Shown here piece by piece: positions 24,265-33,167 of a DNA stretch of 64,000 bases. The DNA comes from Chitinispirillaceae bacterium. Its GTDB lineage: Bacteria; Fibrobacterota; Chitinivibrionia; Chitinivibrionales; Chitinispirillaceae. Under the pieces are notes generated by a model. The model had not been told where the DNA came from. It made no database searches and worked only from the letters and a program-made list of their open reading frames with translations. Made by a program: the position numbers and the translations under genes. The number at the start of each line of letters is the position of its first letter. Position 1 is the stretch's first letter. The stretch spans positions 1-64,000 of the forward strand of contig JAFGDP010000113.1 in NCBI GenBank assembly GCA_016932075.1. Reading direction: 5' to 3'.

Positions 24265-26877
24265 ATGACCTGCAAAAAGCGTAGCATTATGTTAATCGCA
24301 AGTTTTGCTGCTGTAATGTTCTGCTGGATTACTGCATTTGCCCAGATGCCTGAGTCGGAAAAGTATACCTACACCAATGCCGAAAACACTTCTTTGCAGG
24401 CATGGGACCTTCGGGCAATGGCGCCTCAGCAGGGGCAGGCCACGTGGGAGAATGTGGGCCCAACCGGCTGGGGCCGGGTATGGGAGGTTGCGGTTGATCC
24501 CACAAGCGATCAAATCGTATACATCCTAGGATCATCAGGGGGGGGATTATGGAAATCGACTGATGGCGGAACAAACTGGAGCTATATCTCCAGTGGGATG
24601 CGTTCGCAGAGCATGGGGGATCTGGCATTTGATCCACAGAACAACAGAACGTTGTGGCTTGGGACCGGTGAATGTCTTGCCGGCGGCGGCTCTTTGCCGT
24701 ATCCGGGGTGCGGCGTGTATAAGAGCACCGATGCCGGGGCTACGTGGCAATACAAGGGACTGGAAAAATCGTATTACATAGCCAGAATGGCGGTCCATCC
24801 GACAAATTCAAATACTGTTTTTGCCGCGGTAATGGGCAGCCTCTATAACAATAATCCGGAGCGCGGTCTGTACCGGACCACTGACGGCGGCACAAACTGG
24901 GTGCAGGTGCTGAAAGCCGACGATTCTACCGGGTGCACTGACGTGCTGATCCATCCCACCAATCCTAACCGGGTATTCGCCTGTATGTGGACAGCCATGC
25001 GTTACCCCTATGACCGAGTTTGGTCCTCGAATGCCTGCAGAATGTACCGGAGCGACGATGGCGGCACCACGTGGGCAGTACAGGCCAATGGATTTCCCAC
25101 AAGCGACCTTGGAAGGCATACGCTTACCATCTGCAAATCAAATCCAAATGTCTTATACTGTATTGCTATGACCGCGGCAAATCCTCCCCTCCCTAAGGGG
25201 ACTTACAAATCAACCGACGGCGGTCTGAACTGGTCAAGGACGCCGGGTCAACCCTCTTCTAGTATTTTTTCATATTATGGACATACGTTCTGCCAGATCC
25301 GTTGCAATCCGCATAATGCAAATGATGTTATCGTGCTCGGAATGACCTGCAACAGGACCACTAATGGTGGAACATCATGGAGCGGCACATTTCCATCCTC
25401 GCTTCACCTCGATTTTCATGGTGTCACCTGGTCAATGCAGAACCAAAACACCATTTATGAGGGGGATGATGGCGGCATTGCCAAATCCACTAACAATGGA
25501 ACTTCTTTCACCTATCTTGGCAGACAGGCGCTCAATCAGGGTGGTATCAGCATCTCCCAGCAGTATGCACTCGATATTGCGCAGGATGACCCGAATTTCC
25601 GTATCATTGGGCAGCAGGATGAGGGAACGAATTATACAACGAGCGGCAGTTCTCTCTATAGCGGCTGGAGAAACGCAATCGGTGGTGATGGATTTGATCC
25701 GCGTATTGACCAGGGAAATACGCAATACGCAATTGGCAGTCTTCAGTATGGCGGGTACTATCGTACCTCCAACAGGACCTCCTGGTCCAGGATCAGCATT
25801 TCCGGACGGTTGACCTGGGACTGCCCGGCTGCGTTCGATTCAGTCACCGGGAGAGCGTACATAGCGGGCGAGCGTGTGTTCACTGCGCCGCGCGGATCAG
25901 GTTCTTTTGTGGCAATCAGTAATGATCTCACCAACGGCGACCATTCCGTACCCCAGTATCCGTATGGATCGGTCAGCTCCCTGGCCGCGTTCAGGGGCAA
26001 TCAGTCGGACGTGGTGTGCTATGCCGGAACCGATGACGGAAACGTATGGGTCAGCAGAAACGCCAGCTCCGGAAGCGCATCATGGACCAAGATCCGCAAC
26101 GGTCTTGTTTCTTCGGCGCCTGCCCGTGATGAGCGAAAAAGGTATGACGGGTGGATCAAGGAGATCACCATTGACCAGGCCGATCAGACTGCCGGCACGG
26201 CCTATATTACGGTATGGTACTTCCGCTGGGGATGGACCTACTATCATATGCCCAAGGTCTTCAAAATCACCAATTACGGATTGACTGCGGCGGACTGGAA
26301 GGACATTTCCGGAGACCTTCCCACAACCATCACCGCGAACCGATGTGTTGTGGACCATGCAACGGGCAGGGACGGCTGGCTCTACTGCGCAACCGATTTC
26401 GGCATGTACTATTCGACCAATGGTGGTGTTAACTGGGGCTGGTTGGGCGACCAGCAGCTGCCCATTGTTGCCTGCAACGACGCGACAATTCACCGTCGTA
26501 CAAACTACCTCTATATTTGTACCTATGGCCGGGGTCTGAACAGAATCAACCTTAACAATGTCGGACCGGTTGTCTCTGTCAAACCCAATCAGGTCGCAAA
26601 GGGTTCACAGATACTCGGCAACTATCCAAACCCGGTTGTGGGGAAGACCACCATCAAGTTCAGGGTCAAGGACCGGCAGAAGATCCATCTGGCCATCTAT
26701 GACCTTTCCGGCCAGCAGATATTCAGGGTCACGGAACGCCAGGTCAATGCGAATAATCTCTACAAGGTGACCTGGAACGCCAGGAACAGCAGCGGCGCTA
26801 AAGTGGCCGCAGGCAGCTATATCTGCCGCCTGATTGGCGAAAGGGTCACGCTCGCAAAGACAATCGTTGTGAAGTAA
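24265..26877 (+). CDS. Large secreted beta-propeller protein with FlgD/Por-type C-terminal tail
   Basis: An 870-residue exported protein. The signal peptide ends near AFAQ (residue 27). Residues about 55-760 are sortilin/VPS10- or GH74-like propeller blades, recognisable by repeated 'GLWKSTDGGTNW', 'GVYKSTDAGATW' and 'GLYRTTDGGTNW' Asp-box motifs alternating with 'VHPTNSNTVFA'. The last about 85 residues (ILGNYPNPVVGKTTIKF, IYDLSGQQIF, GSYICRLI, ending TIVVK) form the Ig-like domain related to FlgD and the type IX secretion sorting tails of FCB bacteria. It is probably displayed or released; binding of polysaccharide or protein is plausible, catalysis is unproven. Confidence 0.85.
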   Translation: MTCKKRSIMLIASFAAVMFCWITAFAQMPESEKYTYTNAENTSLQAWDLRAMAPQQGQATWENVGPTGWGRVWEVAVDPTSDQIVYILGSSGGGLWKSTDGGTNWSYISSGMRSQSMGDLAFDPQNNRTLWLGTGECLAGGGSLPYPGCGVYKSTDAGATWQYKGLEKSYYIARMAVHPTNSNTVFAAVMGSLYNNNPERGLYRTTDGGTNWVQVLKADDSTGCTDVLIHPTNPNRVFACMWTAMRYPYDRVWSSNACRMYRSDDGGTTWAVQANGFPTSDLGRHTLTICKSNPNVLYCIAMTAANPPLPKGTYKSTDGGLNWSRTPGQPSSSIFSYYGHTFCQIRCNPHNANDVIVLGMTCNRTTNGGTSWSGTFPSSLHLDFHGVTWSMQNQNTIYEGDDGGIAKSTNNGTSFTYLGRQALNQGGISISQQYALDIAQDDPNFRIIGQQDEGTNYTTSGSSLYSGWRNAIGGDGFDPRIDQGNTQYAIGSLQYGGYYRTSNRTSWSRISISGRLTWDCPAAFDSVTGRAYIAGERVFTAPRGSGSFVAISNDLTNGDHSVPQYPYGSVSSLAAFRGNQSDVVCYAGTDDGNVWVSRNASSGSASWTKIRNGLVSSAPARDERKRYDGWIKEITIDQADQTAGTAYITVWYFRWGWTYYHMPKVFKITNYGLTAADWKDISGDLPTTITANRCVVDHATGRDGWLYCATDFGMYYSTNGGVNWGWLGDQQLPIVACNDATIHRRTNYLYICTYGRGLNRINLNNVGPVVSVKPNQVAKGSQILGNYPNPVVGKTTIKFRVKDRQKIHLAIYDLSGQQIFRVTERQVNANNLYKVTWNARNSSGAKVAAGSYICRLIGERVTLAKTIVVK

Positions 26878-26909
26878 TTCGGCGCTTGACTAATTATGCA
26901 GGTAACGGA

Positions 26910-26941
26910 GGCGGTGTTTCAACGAAACACCGCCTTTTTTC
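26910..26941 (+). terminator. Strong intrinsic terminator
   Basis: An 11-bp perfect stem GGCGGTGTTTC / GAAACACCGCC (26910-26920 with 26924-26934) with a 3-base loop, followed by seven T residues. It ends the propeller gene transcript. Confidence 0.93.
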
Positions 26942-26984
26942 GCTTCGTTGCTGACGAAAACAGGTCTTGCGGCCGGGCCTGCTA

Positions 26985-27014
26985 TTGACCGGTCACGGCC
27001 CCGTGAAGTAATTT
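26985..27014 (+). promoter_or_regulatory. Promoter candidate for tRNA-Ala
   Basis: TTGACC (26985-26990), 18-base spacer, TAATTT (27009-27014), about 20 bases before the mature 5' end of the tRNA. Confidence 0.45.
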
Positions 27015-27034
27015 TCAAACCACTAAAATATGCT

Positions 27035-27110
27035 GGGGCTGTAGCTCAGTTGGGAGAGCATCAGGCTGGCAGTCTGAGGGTCGTCGGTTCGAACCCGTCC
27101 AGCTCCACCA
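27035..27110 (+). tRNA. tRNA-Ala (anticodon GGC)
   Basis: A 76-base cloverleaf with encoded CCA. The acceptor stem GGGGCTG / CAGCTCC contains the G3:U70 pair that identifies alanine tRNAs. The D arm is GCTC-N8-GAGC, the anticodon loop CTGGCAG gives GGC, and the T loop is TTCGAAC. The T stem (GTCGG/CCGTC) has one T-T mismatch. A weak terminator-like pairing (AAACTCC with GGAGTTT, 27118-27165) follows. Confidence 0.95.
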
Positions 27111-27250
27111 TTTTTCAAAACTCCTGAAGTTGCCGAAAAACATGCGTGGGCGATTTCCGGAGTTTTTCGTTTATGGATGACACTGAGGTGTGTGATAACG
27201 TTGAAATGTATCAATATAAGTATAAAAAAATGCTGCTGAAAGCCTTTAAA

Positions 27251-27460
27251 TCGCTTTTTTGTCAGAAAATGGTTGCTGAAACCATTGGAAGACCATTATT
27301 CTCTTGGAAAACCAGGTATGGAAGCTATGGGACACCATTTTCCGTCCGGAAAACAGGTCATGAAAGAGAGCGAACCCTATTTTCCATCTGGAAAATGGGT
27401 CAGAAAAGATATGAATCCCTATTTTTCAGCTATAAAATGGTTTGGGGCATATTGGAATAC
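27251..27460 (+). repeat. Five tandem degenerate 42-bp repeats with a palindromic core
   Basis: Five units begin at 27251, 27293, 27335, 27377 and 27419. The core is TTTTCC-N4-GGAAAA, perfect in units 3 and 4 (27338-27353 and 27380-27395) and decayed in the others; the GGAAAA half recurs at exact 42-base steps. Since 42 is 14 codons, an open frame across the array (27146-27526) encodes 14-residue repeats such as LFSIWKMGQKRYES. There is no Shine-Dalgarno, and other frames are also open, so I do not call a gene. The array fills most of the 447-bp gap between tRNA-Ala and the next gene. Confidence 0.8.
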
Positions 27461-27557
27461 CATACAATCATTAGGTGTTGGAAATCGTTTACCGTTGCCA
27501 GGCAATTTGCGCGGGTGATAGAATAGTAGAAAGGGAACGTTTATAAAGGATTTTGGT

Positions 27558-29552
27558 ATGAAACCTTTTAAAAACCAGAAAATGAAGGCAATCGCGTCCC
27601 TGCTTTTCATCGTTATGCTTTTTTCGATGGTCGTCGGCCAGGAAACATGGACATGGCGAAATCCCTTGCCGACCAACAGCACGCTTTATTCGATGGTATC
27701 GACCGGTTCTCTGGTGGTTGGTGTCGGCAGCGACGGCGCAATAATCACCTCAATTGACGGTGCAAACTGGACCCGGCAGACCTCACCCTCGGCCGCAGAA
27801 CTCCGGTCGGTGGCCTGGAACGGTTCGCTCTTTGTTGCGGTGGGTCTGCTAGGAACGGTGATTACATCGAGCAATGGGACCACATGGGCGCGGGTGACGC
27901 TCGGTACCGGCAATGCACTGTATGGCGTGACCTGGGGCGGCTCTCAATTTGTTGCCGTAGGCCAGGACGGGATCATCCTGACATCCCCGGACGGATCTTC
28001 GTGGACCGCCCAGACATCCCCGGTTTCCCAGGTGCTCCTCAGCGTTGCTCATAATGGTTCGGTCTTTGTCGCGGTAGGGGATGCCGGAACCGTGATCACC
28101 TCATCAAACGGGAGTTCGTGGACATCACGGTCCGGGTTCACTTCTTCCATTTTGTTTCGAGTCATATGGCAGTCATCGCAGTTTATCACCGTTGGCGGGG
28201 GCGGAATCATCGCAACATCGCCGGACGGTACTACCTGGACGGATCGCAGTTCCGGTGTGGGCGATGATCTTCTTAATGTGGTTTCAAGCGGGTCCCTCCA
28301 TGTGGCGGTCGGGAATAACGGTACGGTCCTTACTTCGCCGGATGCGGTCACCTGGACGGCCCGGGCCTCGGGAGTATCTTCGATAATATATGGGGCCGTC
28401 TGGAACGGTTCGATGTTCATCGTGTGCGGCGAAACCGGCACGATCATTTCTTCTGCGGACGGGACATCGTGGTCATTGCAGACCCAGGGCACTACCGCGT
28501 TATTGAATCATGTCGTCAGACATGACTCAGGCTATGTCGCGGTCGGCGCGAGCGGTACCATACTCGCTTCGACAAATGGCATATCATGGATCAACCGGTC
28601 ATCAGGAACAAATGAGGCTTTCAAGGCCATAACCTATGGCAACGGAATGTTTATAGCGGTTGGAAGCAATGGTTCGGTATACACCTCGCCTGATGGTCAA
28701 ACCTGGACATCCAGGACCTCGGGTACGAGCCAGCCCTTGTACGGCATTGCTTCGAGCGGCTCTTCGTTTGTGGCGGTTGGCTTGAACGGGACCGTTATCA
28801 CCTCTCCGGATGGCCTTGCCTGGACAACCAGATCAAGCGGCGCGACAGGGAATTTGAATGGTGTAGCATTCGGCAATGCTGTTTTTGTCGCTGTGGGCGG
28901 GTCCGGAACCGGAACCGACGGGTGCGTCTATTCGTCTCCGGACGGCATCACATGGACCTCGCGCTCGCCAGCGATTTCTCAGGAACTGTATGCTGTGTCA
29001 TGGAGCGGGACCCAGTTCGCGGCTGCCGGCCACGGCTATTCGATCATTACCTCTCCGGATGGAGCTTCCTGGACCGCCCGTATCTCAGGAAGTGGCGATT
29101 TTTACCTGAGCGATGTGATCTGGAACGGTACGCAATTCATTGCGGTGGGGACCAACGGGGAAATCCGCACGTCGCTGAATGGAGCCACCTGGTCGCCGAA
29201 AAACTCCAGCACGGCCGCTGATATCCTGGGTATTGCGTGGTGCGATACCCAGTTTGTTGCGGTTGGCGCCCACGGAACGATTATCAGCTCAATTCCGTCA
29301 CTCGCGACCGCTCCCTCTTTGGTCGCTCCGGACGACAGCGCCGTCAATGTGGCCCTATCCTCCCTGCTTGTGTGGCGCTGGATGGCGATAGCGCAGTCGT
29401 ATACGCTGCAAGTCTCGACGGAATCCGATTTTTCCTCGCTTGTTATTCATGACAGCCTGGTGACCGACACCGTGCGCGCCGTTTCCGGATGTGCGCCGAA
29501 TACCAGTTACTACTGGCGCGTCAAAGCGGTTACCGCGGGCGGCGTGAGCTAA
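27558..29552 (+). CDS. Secreted protein with 14 propeller-type repeats (N-terminal part of an interrupted gene)
   Basis: 664 residues up to an in-frame TAA. A signal peptide (ending near VVGQ) is followed by about 14 copies of a 40-residue repeat, each with 'FVAVGxxGTIxTSPDGxxWTxRxSG' character, forming one or two beta-propellers. After the repeats a first fibronectin III-like domain begins (residues about 580-664: LVAPDDSAVNVALSSLLVWRW to YYWRVKAVTAGGVS) and is cut one residue before its conserved 'WS'. The same frame continues without other stops to 30146. The start ATG is 9 bases after AAAGGA. As written, the product lacks the last FN3 domain and the C-terminal tail needed for surface sorting. 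Confidence 0.8.
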   Translation: MKPFKNQKMKAIASLLFIVMLFSMVVGQETWTWRNPLPTNSTLYSMVSTGSLVVGVGSDGAIITSIDGANWTRQTSPSAAELRSVAWNGSLFVAVGLLGTVITSSNGTTWARVTLGTGNALYGVTWGGSQFVAVGQDGIILTSPDGSSWTAQTSPVSQVLLSVAHNGSVFVAVGDAGTVITSSNGSSWTSRSGFTSSILFRVIWQSSQFITVGGGGIIATSPDGTTWTDRSSGVGDDLLNVVSSGSLHVAVGNNGTVLTSPDAVTWTARASGVSSIIYGAVWNGSMFIVCGETGTIISSADGTSWSLQTQGTTALLNHVVRHDSGYVAVGASGTILASTNGISWINRSSGTNEAFKAITYGNGMFIAVGSNGSVYTSPDGQTWTSRTSGTSQPLYGIASSGSSFVAVGLNGTVITSPDGLAWTTRSSGATGNLNGVAFGNAVFVAVGGSGTGTDGCVYSSPDGITWTSRSPAISQELYAVSWSGTQFAAAGHGYSIITSPDGASWTARISGSGDFYLSDVIWNGTQFIAVGTNGEIRTSLNGATWSPKNSSTAADILGIAWCDTQFVAVGAHGTIISSIPSLATAPSLVAPDDSAVNVALSSLLVWRWMAIAQSYTLQVSTESDFSSLVIHDSLVTDTVRAVSGCAPNTSYYWRVKAVTAGGVS

Positions 29553-29597
29553 TGGTCTCAAGTCCGTCGTTTCGCGACAATTGCCCCCCCCGACACC

Positions 29598-30146
29598 GTG
29601 ATGCTGGTATCACCAACGAACGGCGCTGCGGTTGGAGTTGACAGTATCCTGCTCGTGTGGCGCAGCGCGGGAGAGACGGTGAACGGCTACTGCCTTGAGT
29701 GTGCGGCGGATTCACTCATGACCAATCCCGTTGTGGACAGCGCCATCACTGACACCATGGTCATGAAACGACAGTTGGTGGATGCAACAACCTACTGGTG
29801 GCGCGTCAGGGCACAAAATGGAGCAGGTTGGGGTCCCTATTCCACGGCAGCGAAATTTACCGTGAATTTTTCCACTCATGCCGGTCAGGGAGAAACGCTG
29901 CGGCCCGGTGCATGGTTCTCCTGTCGCAACGGGAGAATCGTATATACGCTGCATACGGCTTCACGGGTAACCATCACCCTGGTTTCACTGAGAGGACAAA
30001 CGGTTTTCAGTTTTGAACAGGCACTTCCGGCCGGAACGCATGAGTTTCCACGTCAAATTTCCTGTTTGTCTCCGGGAACATATTTTGCGCATTTAAAGGC
30101 CGCAGACCGAGAGAAGAGAATTATAGTGCCCTTTTTCTCGCAATAA
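29598..30146 (+). CDS. C-terminal part of the interrupted propeller gene (FN3 and sorting-like tail)
   Basis: The frame of the preceding gene reopens right after the TAA at 29550-29552, reading WSQVRRFATIAPPDTV and onward, so it is one ancestral ORF. The part from 29598 holds a second fibronectin III domain (MLVSPTNGAAVGVDSILLVW to YWWRVRAQNGAGWGPYS) and a C-terminal beta-rich tail (VYTLHTASRVTITLVSLRGQ, LSPGTYFAHL) resembling the FlgD/Por-type domain of the protein encoded at 24265-26877. There is no ribosome binding site before the internal ATG, so independent translation is doubtful: it is a broken gene, a readthrough product or a base error. Confidence 0.6.
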   Translation: MMLVSPTNGAAVGVDSILLVWRSAGETVNGYCLECAADSLMTNPVVDSAITDTMVMKRQLVDATTYWWRVRAQNGAGWGPYSTAAKFTVNFSTHAGQGETLRPGAWFSCRNGRIVYTLHTASRVTITLVSLRGQTVFSFEQALPAGTHEFPRQISCLSPGTYFAHLKAADREKRIIVPFFSQ

Positions 30147-30203
30147 AGCAATAAAACAGCTCCAACCGTATCACCAACGGGATTTTGTCAGCACGGCATT
30201 CAT

Positions 30204-30223
30204 GAAAGGGAAACGGCCCTTTC
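30204..30223 (+). terminator. Hairpin after the interrupted propeller gene
   Basis: GAAAGGG / CCCTTTC perfect 7-bp stem with a 6-base loop, 58 bp past the stop. No clean T tract follows (TGCTCCGGTTTATT), so it is a modest terminator candidate. Confidence 0.35.
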
Positions 30224-30255
30224 TGCTCCGGTTTATTAAAAAGCGTATTATTGTA

Positions 30256-30285
30256 TTGATCTTTTCCAAGTGAATTAGATATAAT
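30256..30285 (+). promoter_or_regulatory. Sigma70-type promoter for the HD-GYP gene
   Basis: TTGATC (30256-30261), 18-base spacer and a perfect TATAAT (30280-30285), about 50 bases before the proposed start codon. Confidence 0.55.
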
Positions 30286-30338
30286 AAAATTTAGCCTTTA
30301 CCCCGGAACTTCCACCTCACCCATGGGTGTGCAATGCC

Positions 30339-31583
30339 ATGTCGACGGCAAGTGGTGGCAGAAAAATTCCCCTTAAAAATCTGCGACGAGGCATGTTTGT
30401 CGCCGATGTGTTTAATGAGCAGGACATTCTTCTTTATTCTGCGCGAACCCTCATAACAAGCGATCATCAGATAGAATTTCTGAGAAACCAGGGTGTTTCA
30501 TCGGTATTTGTTCTCTCCGATGAGCCTTCATTCGATCATGCCGAAGCGCCGGGAGAGGAGGGAGTGGGGGATCATTTTGACCGCGAATCTCCATCGGGCG
30601 AAAGTGTGCTTGCCTATGCCCACTACCAGCAGCGATTAAAGGCGGCAAGCGTGCTTCACGAGCAGACCCTGACCACGGTTCGAGAGTCCATGAAAGCGGT
30701 CAGGATGGGCAAACTCTTTCAATCCCAGGCGGTGGTCAAGTCGACCGAACAGATGATCGAACAGGTTGTTTTGGATCCGGACCTCTATTTCGGACTGATG
30801 CAGATACGGTCGTTGCATGATCATGTCTATATCCACTCGGTCAATGTGGCGATCATGACCGCAGCCTTCGCCAGCACACTCAACTTTTCCTCAGACCTGG
30901 TTCGTTCGATTGCCATCGGCGCCATGCTTCATGATATCGGAAAGATGAGGCTGCCCGAGGCGCTTTGTCTGAAGAACGGCAGCTGCACCCGCAAAGAGTT
31001 TGAGCTGTTCAAACAACACCCCGCATTTGGCATCGATATCATTGACGGTAATAAACAGAAACTGCCTGAAGCGGCAAGAGCGATAATCGCCCAGCATCAT
31101 GAGCGCTGGAATGGCGGCGGCTATCCTAAAAATCTTTCCGGTGATCTGATCAGCGAATCGGCATTGATGTGCGCACTGGCTGACGTGTATGATATGCTCA
31201 CCACGCCCACGCCCTACCGGTCAGCTACTATTCCTCAGGAGGCGCTGGCGATTATATTTCAGCGGGCTGACGACGAGTATCCTCGGCCCCTTATGGAACA
31301 GTTTGCACGACTCATCGGGATATACCCGGTTGGTTCCTTTGTCGAGCTGAAGTCGGGAGAAAAGGGCCTTGTGATCCGGATTAATCGCAGCTCACTTCTT
31401 ACACCGGTCGTTGTGATTCTGGTCGACCGGAATGAGAAGCTCCTGACCAGGCCATTTGTGAGGGATCTGTCCAAGGGACCGCTGCATCCTTCTGATCATA
31501 TGCATTATGCTATAGACGGATCTCGTGATCCTTTTAAGTTCGGTATTTTTCCATCTCGTTATTTCAAGGCTTTTACGCTGTAG
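30339..31583 (+). CDS. HD-GYP domain protein with DUF3391-like N-terminus
   Basis: About 414 residues. The N-terminal LKNLRRGMFVADVF and 'QIEFLRNQGVSSVFV' match the DUF3391 domain that precedes many HD-GYP domains. The catalytic domain has HDIGKMRLPEALC (HD pair), then HP in 'FKQHPAFGIDII', HHERWNGGGYP (the GYP signature) and LADVYDMLTT. Such enzymes hydrolyse c-di-GMP. All metal ligands appear present, so it should be active. The start is uncertain (ATG 30339 or GTG 30327); neither has a good Shine-Dalgarno. No membrane segment is seen. Confidence 0.9.
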   Translation: MSTASGGRKIPLKNLRRGMFVADVFNEQDILLYSARTLITSDHQIEFLRNQGVSSVFVLSDEPSFDHAEAPGEEGVGDHFDRESPSGESVLAYAHYQQRLKAASVLHEQTLTTVRESMKAVRMGKLFQSQAVVKSTEQMIEQVVLDPDLYFGLMQIRSLHDHVYIHSVNVAIMTAAFASTLNFSSDLVRSIAIGAMLHDIGKMRLPEALCLKNGSCTRKEFELFKQHPAFGIDIIDGNKQKLPEAARAIIAQHHERWNGGGYPKNLSGDLISESALMCALADVYDMLTTPTPYRSATIPQEALAIIFQRADDEYPRPLMEQFARLIGIYPVGSFVELKSGEKGLVIRINRSSLLTPVVVILVDRNEKLLTRPFVRDLSKGPLHPSDHMHYAIDGSRDPFKFGIFPSRYFKAFTL

Positions 31584-31668
31584 CGGCAAATTATTGCAGA
31601 GTACGCGTCTTCTTTTTATATTGATAGCAGAGGGAGAGCAATATTCACTAAGCAGGCGGCCGCGAACA

Positions 31669-32595
31669 ATGTCCAGAACGATCTGTTATTCCCTTGAAAA
31701 AGTTGAGGGAATTCTGCTCGGTACTTTTTTAGGAGATGCCGTGGGCGCGCCTTTTGACGGCTGTTCTTTCAATGAAATCCCGCCACTTGATGATACTTTT
31801 ATCAAGGAACATCCGCCGAAAACCTATACCGATGATACACAAATGAGCATTTCTGTTTTTGAAGAGATGCTTGAAAACGGGTGTATTATGCAGCCGTCGC
31901 TTATGAGGCGATTTATGGAGCGTTTTACTCCCTGGCGCGGGTATAGCGGGGGTATGCTTGAAGTAATGGAACTGTGGCGGGATGGCCGGGATCTGGATGT
32001 CGCGGCGCGATCTCTGTACCACGGCAATGGCAGTTTTGGTGACGGTGCCGCGGTCCGCGCATCTCCGATTGCCGCTTTTTTTTCCATTAATGAAGTGCAG
32101 GAGCTTCTTGAACAGGTGCGGTTATGTTCACTGCTTACGCATACCCATCCCTATGGGCTGGCAGGAGCGGACCTGCAAGCGTATTGCGTTCTTCTCGCAC
32201 TTAATGAGATCCCCCGTCAGGAGTGGTTGCCGCGGTTGTACTCATTCCCGATGGAAAGTGTTTACAAGATAAAACTTGAGACCATTAAAAAATGCCTTGA
32301 GAAGCAGCTCTCCCCGCAGGATAGTGCGCGCGAAATCGGTAGCGATGCCGATGCCCTCGACGCAATACCTGCCGCCATTTTCTCTGTCCTGAGAAATCCG
32401 GATTCATTCGCCGATGCTGTTCTTTTTTCGGTAGCAATGGGCGGTGACACTGACACCATTGGTGCAATGACCGGCGCGCTGGCCGGCGCCCGCTCTGGCG
32501 TTCACGGCATTCCTTCGCCCTGGTTGGAAACCCTGGAAAACGGCGAAGAAGGAAGGGATTTTATTATTTCACTCGTCCGAAAAGCACGCCATTAA
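31669..32595 (+). CDS. ADP-ribosylglycohydrolase-family protein
   Basis: A 308-residue all-helical hydrolase of the ADP-ribosylglycohydrolase (DraG/ARH) family, which removes ADP-ribose from proteins or other acceptors. Opening motif GILLGTFLGDAVGAPFDG, the dimetal-site motif YTDDTQMSI (about residue 49) and the closing GGDTDTIGAMTGALAGA (about residue 257) are intact. The ATG at 31669 starts just before the family's N-terminus; an upstream open frame overlaps the HD-GYP gene end and is not used. No partner ADP-ribosyltransferase is in the window. Confidence 0.92.
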   Translation: MSRTICYSLEKVEGILLGTFLGDAVGAPFDGCSFNEIPPLDDTFIKEHPPKTYTDDTQMSISVFEEMLENGCIMQPSLMRRFMERFTPWRGYSGGMLEVMELWRDGRDLDVAARSLYHGNGSFGDGAAVRASPIAAFFSINEVQELLEQVRLCSLLTHTHPYGLAGADLQAYCVLLALNEIPRQEWLPRLYSFPMESVYKIKLETIKKCLEKQLSPQDSAREIGSDADALDAIPAAIFSVLRNPDSFADAVLFSVAMGGDTDTIGAMTGALAGARSGVHGIPSPWLETLENGEEGRDFIISLVRKARH

Positions 32596-32625
32596 CAGCC
32601 GCTGTCATACAAAGATCAAAAAAAA

Positions 32626-32712
32626 CGGAGGGGAGAGGATTCGAACCTCCGGTACAGTTGCCCGTACGCAGGTTTAGCAAACCTGTGCCTTCAGCCTCTC
32701 GGCCACCCCTCC
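32626..32712 (-). tRNA. tRNA-Ser (anticodon GCT)
   Basis: An 87-base class II tRNA with a long variable arm. The acceptor stem pairs GGAGGGG with CCCCTCC; the discriminator base is G as expected for serine. The anticodon loop TTGCTAA gives GCT, reading AGC/AGT. The CCA is not encoded (unlike the tRNA-Ala in this window), and eight T residues follow the 3' end and probably act as part of the terminator. A promoter candidate TTGTCC-18-TATATT lies upstream on the minus strand (32737-32766). Confidence 0.95.
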
Positions 32713-33167
32713 AGCAATTAATCAAAAGGGAAAATAAATATACTTTTCAAGCATTCTGCCGGACAAGAAAACCCTGCCGTTTTGACGAATGCTTAAAGAT
32801 AGTATGGAAAAAAACATCTATGGTTATTATATTTACAACGCTCTTTCCAATGCCATGACTTGCGATGTATACCTTTTCTTATGACATGGATTTACATAAA
32901 AATGGTGTGGGAAAGCGAAGTTATACGATTAAACTACCTTTTATTGCTTTTTTTGCTGTTTAATGGTACTATTTCAACAGCAGGTGCATAGGTTTTAAAG
33001 CATCTAAATTTATATTTACTTAAATAAACACAAGGAATTAATCTGTCGGCATTAAAACCGGCGTAACAATGGAAAGGGTAACTTTTTTCCTGATTTGAAG
33101 TTGCAGCATTTTTACCTTTATATTATAATTACGACTACTTGTCACGCACAAAACCGGCAAAAAGCCT
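32713..33167. other. 455-bp gene-free AT-rich spacer
   Basis: It holds the tRNA-Ser promoter at its left end and the promoter of the phosphorylase-like gene at its right end. In between I see AT-rich sequence without a convincing ORF, repeat or hairpin; the open frame at 32658-32858 runs out of the tRNA gene and has no protein character. Confidence 0.6.
33101..33129 (+). promoter_or_regulatory. Sigma70-type promoter for the phosphorylase-like gene
   Basis: TTGCAG (33101-33106), exactly 17 bases, then a perfect TATAAT (33124-33129), about 38 bases before the ATG at 33168. It probably drives both the phosphorylase homologue and ptsI. Confidence 0.6.

Noticed and set aside
27251..27460. CRISPR array
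   Set aside because: The units are degenerate along their whole length with no conserved repeat plus unique spacer structure, and no cas genes are present.
27146..27526. 126-codon ORF across the 42-bp repeats
   Set aside because: It has no ribosome binding site, begins next to the tRNA-Ala, and its repeat character follows from the DNA period being a multiple of three; other frames are also open. Kept as a repeat, not a gene.
29550..29552. Recoding of the TAA as a 21st or 22nd amino acid
   Set aside because: Selenocysteine uses TGA and pyrrolysine uses TAG; no known standard recoding uses TAA, and no structured element is evident after it.
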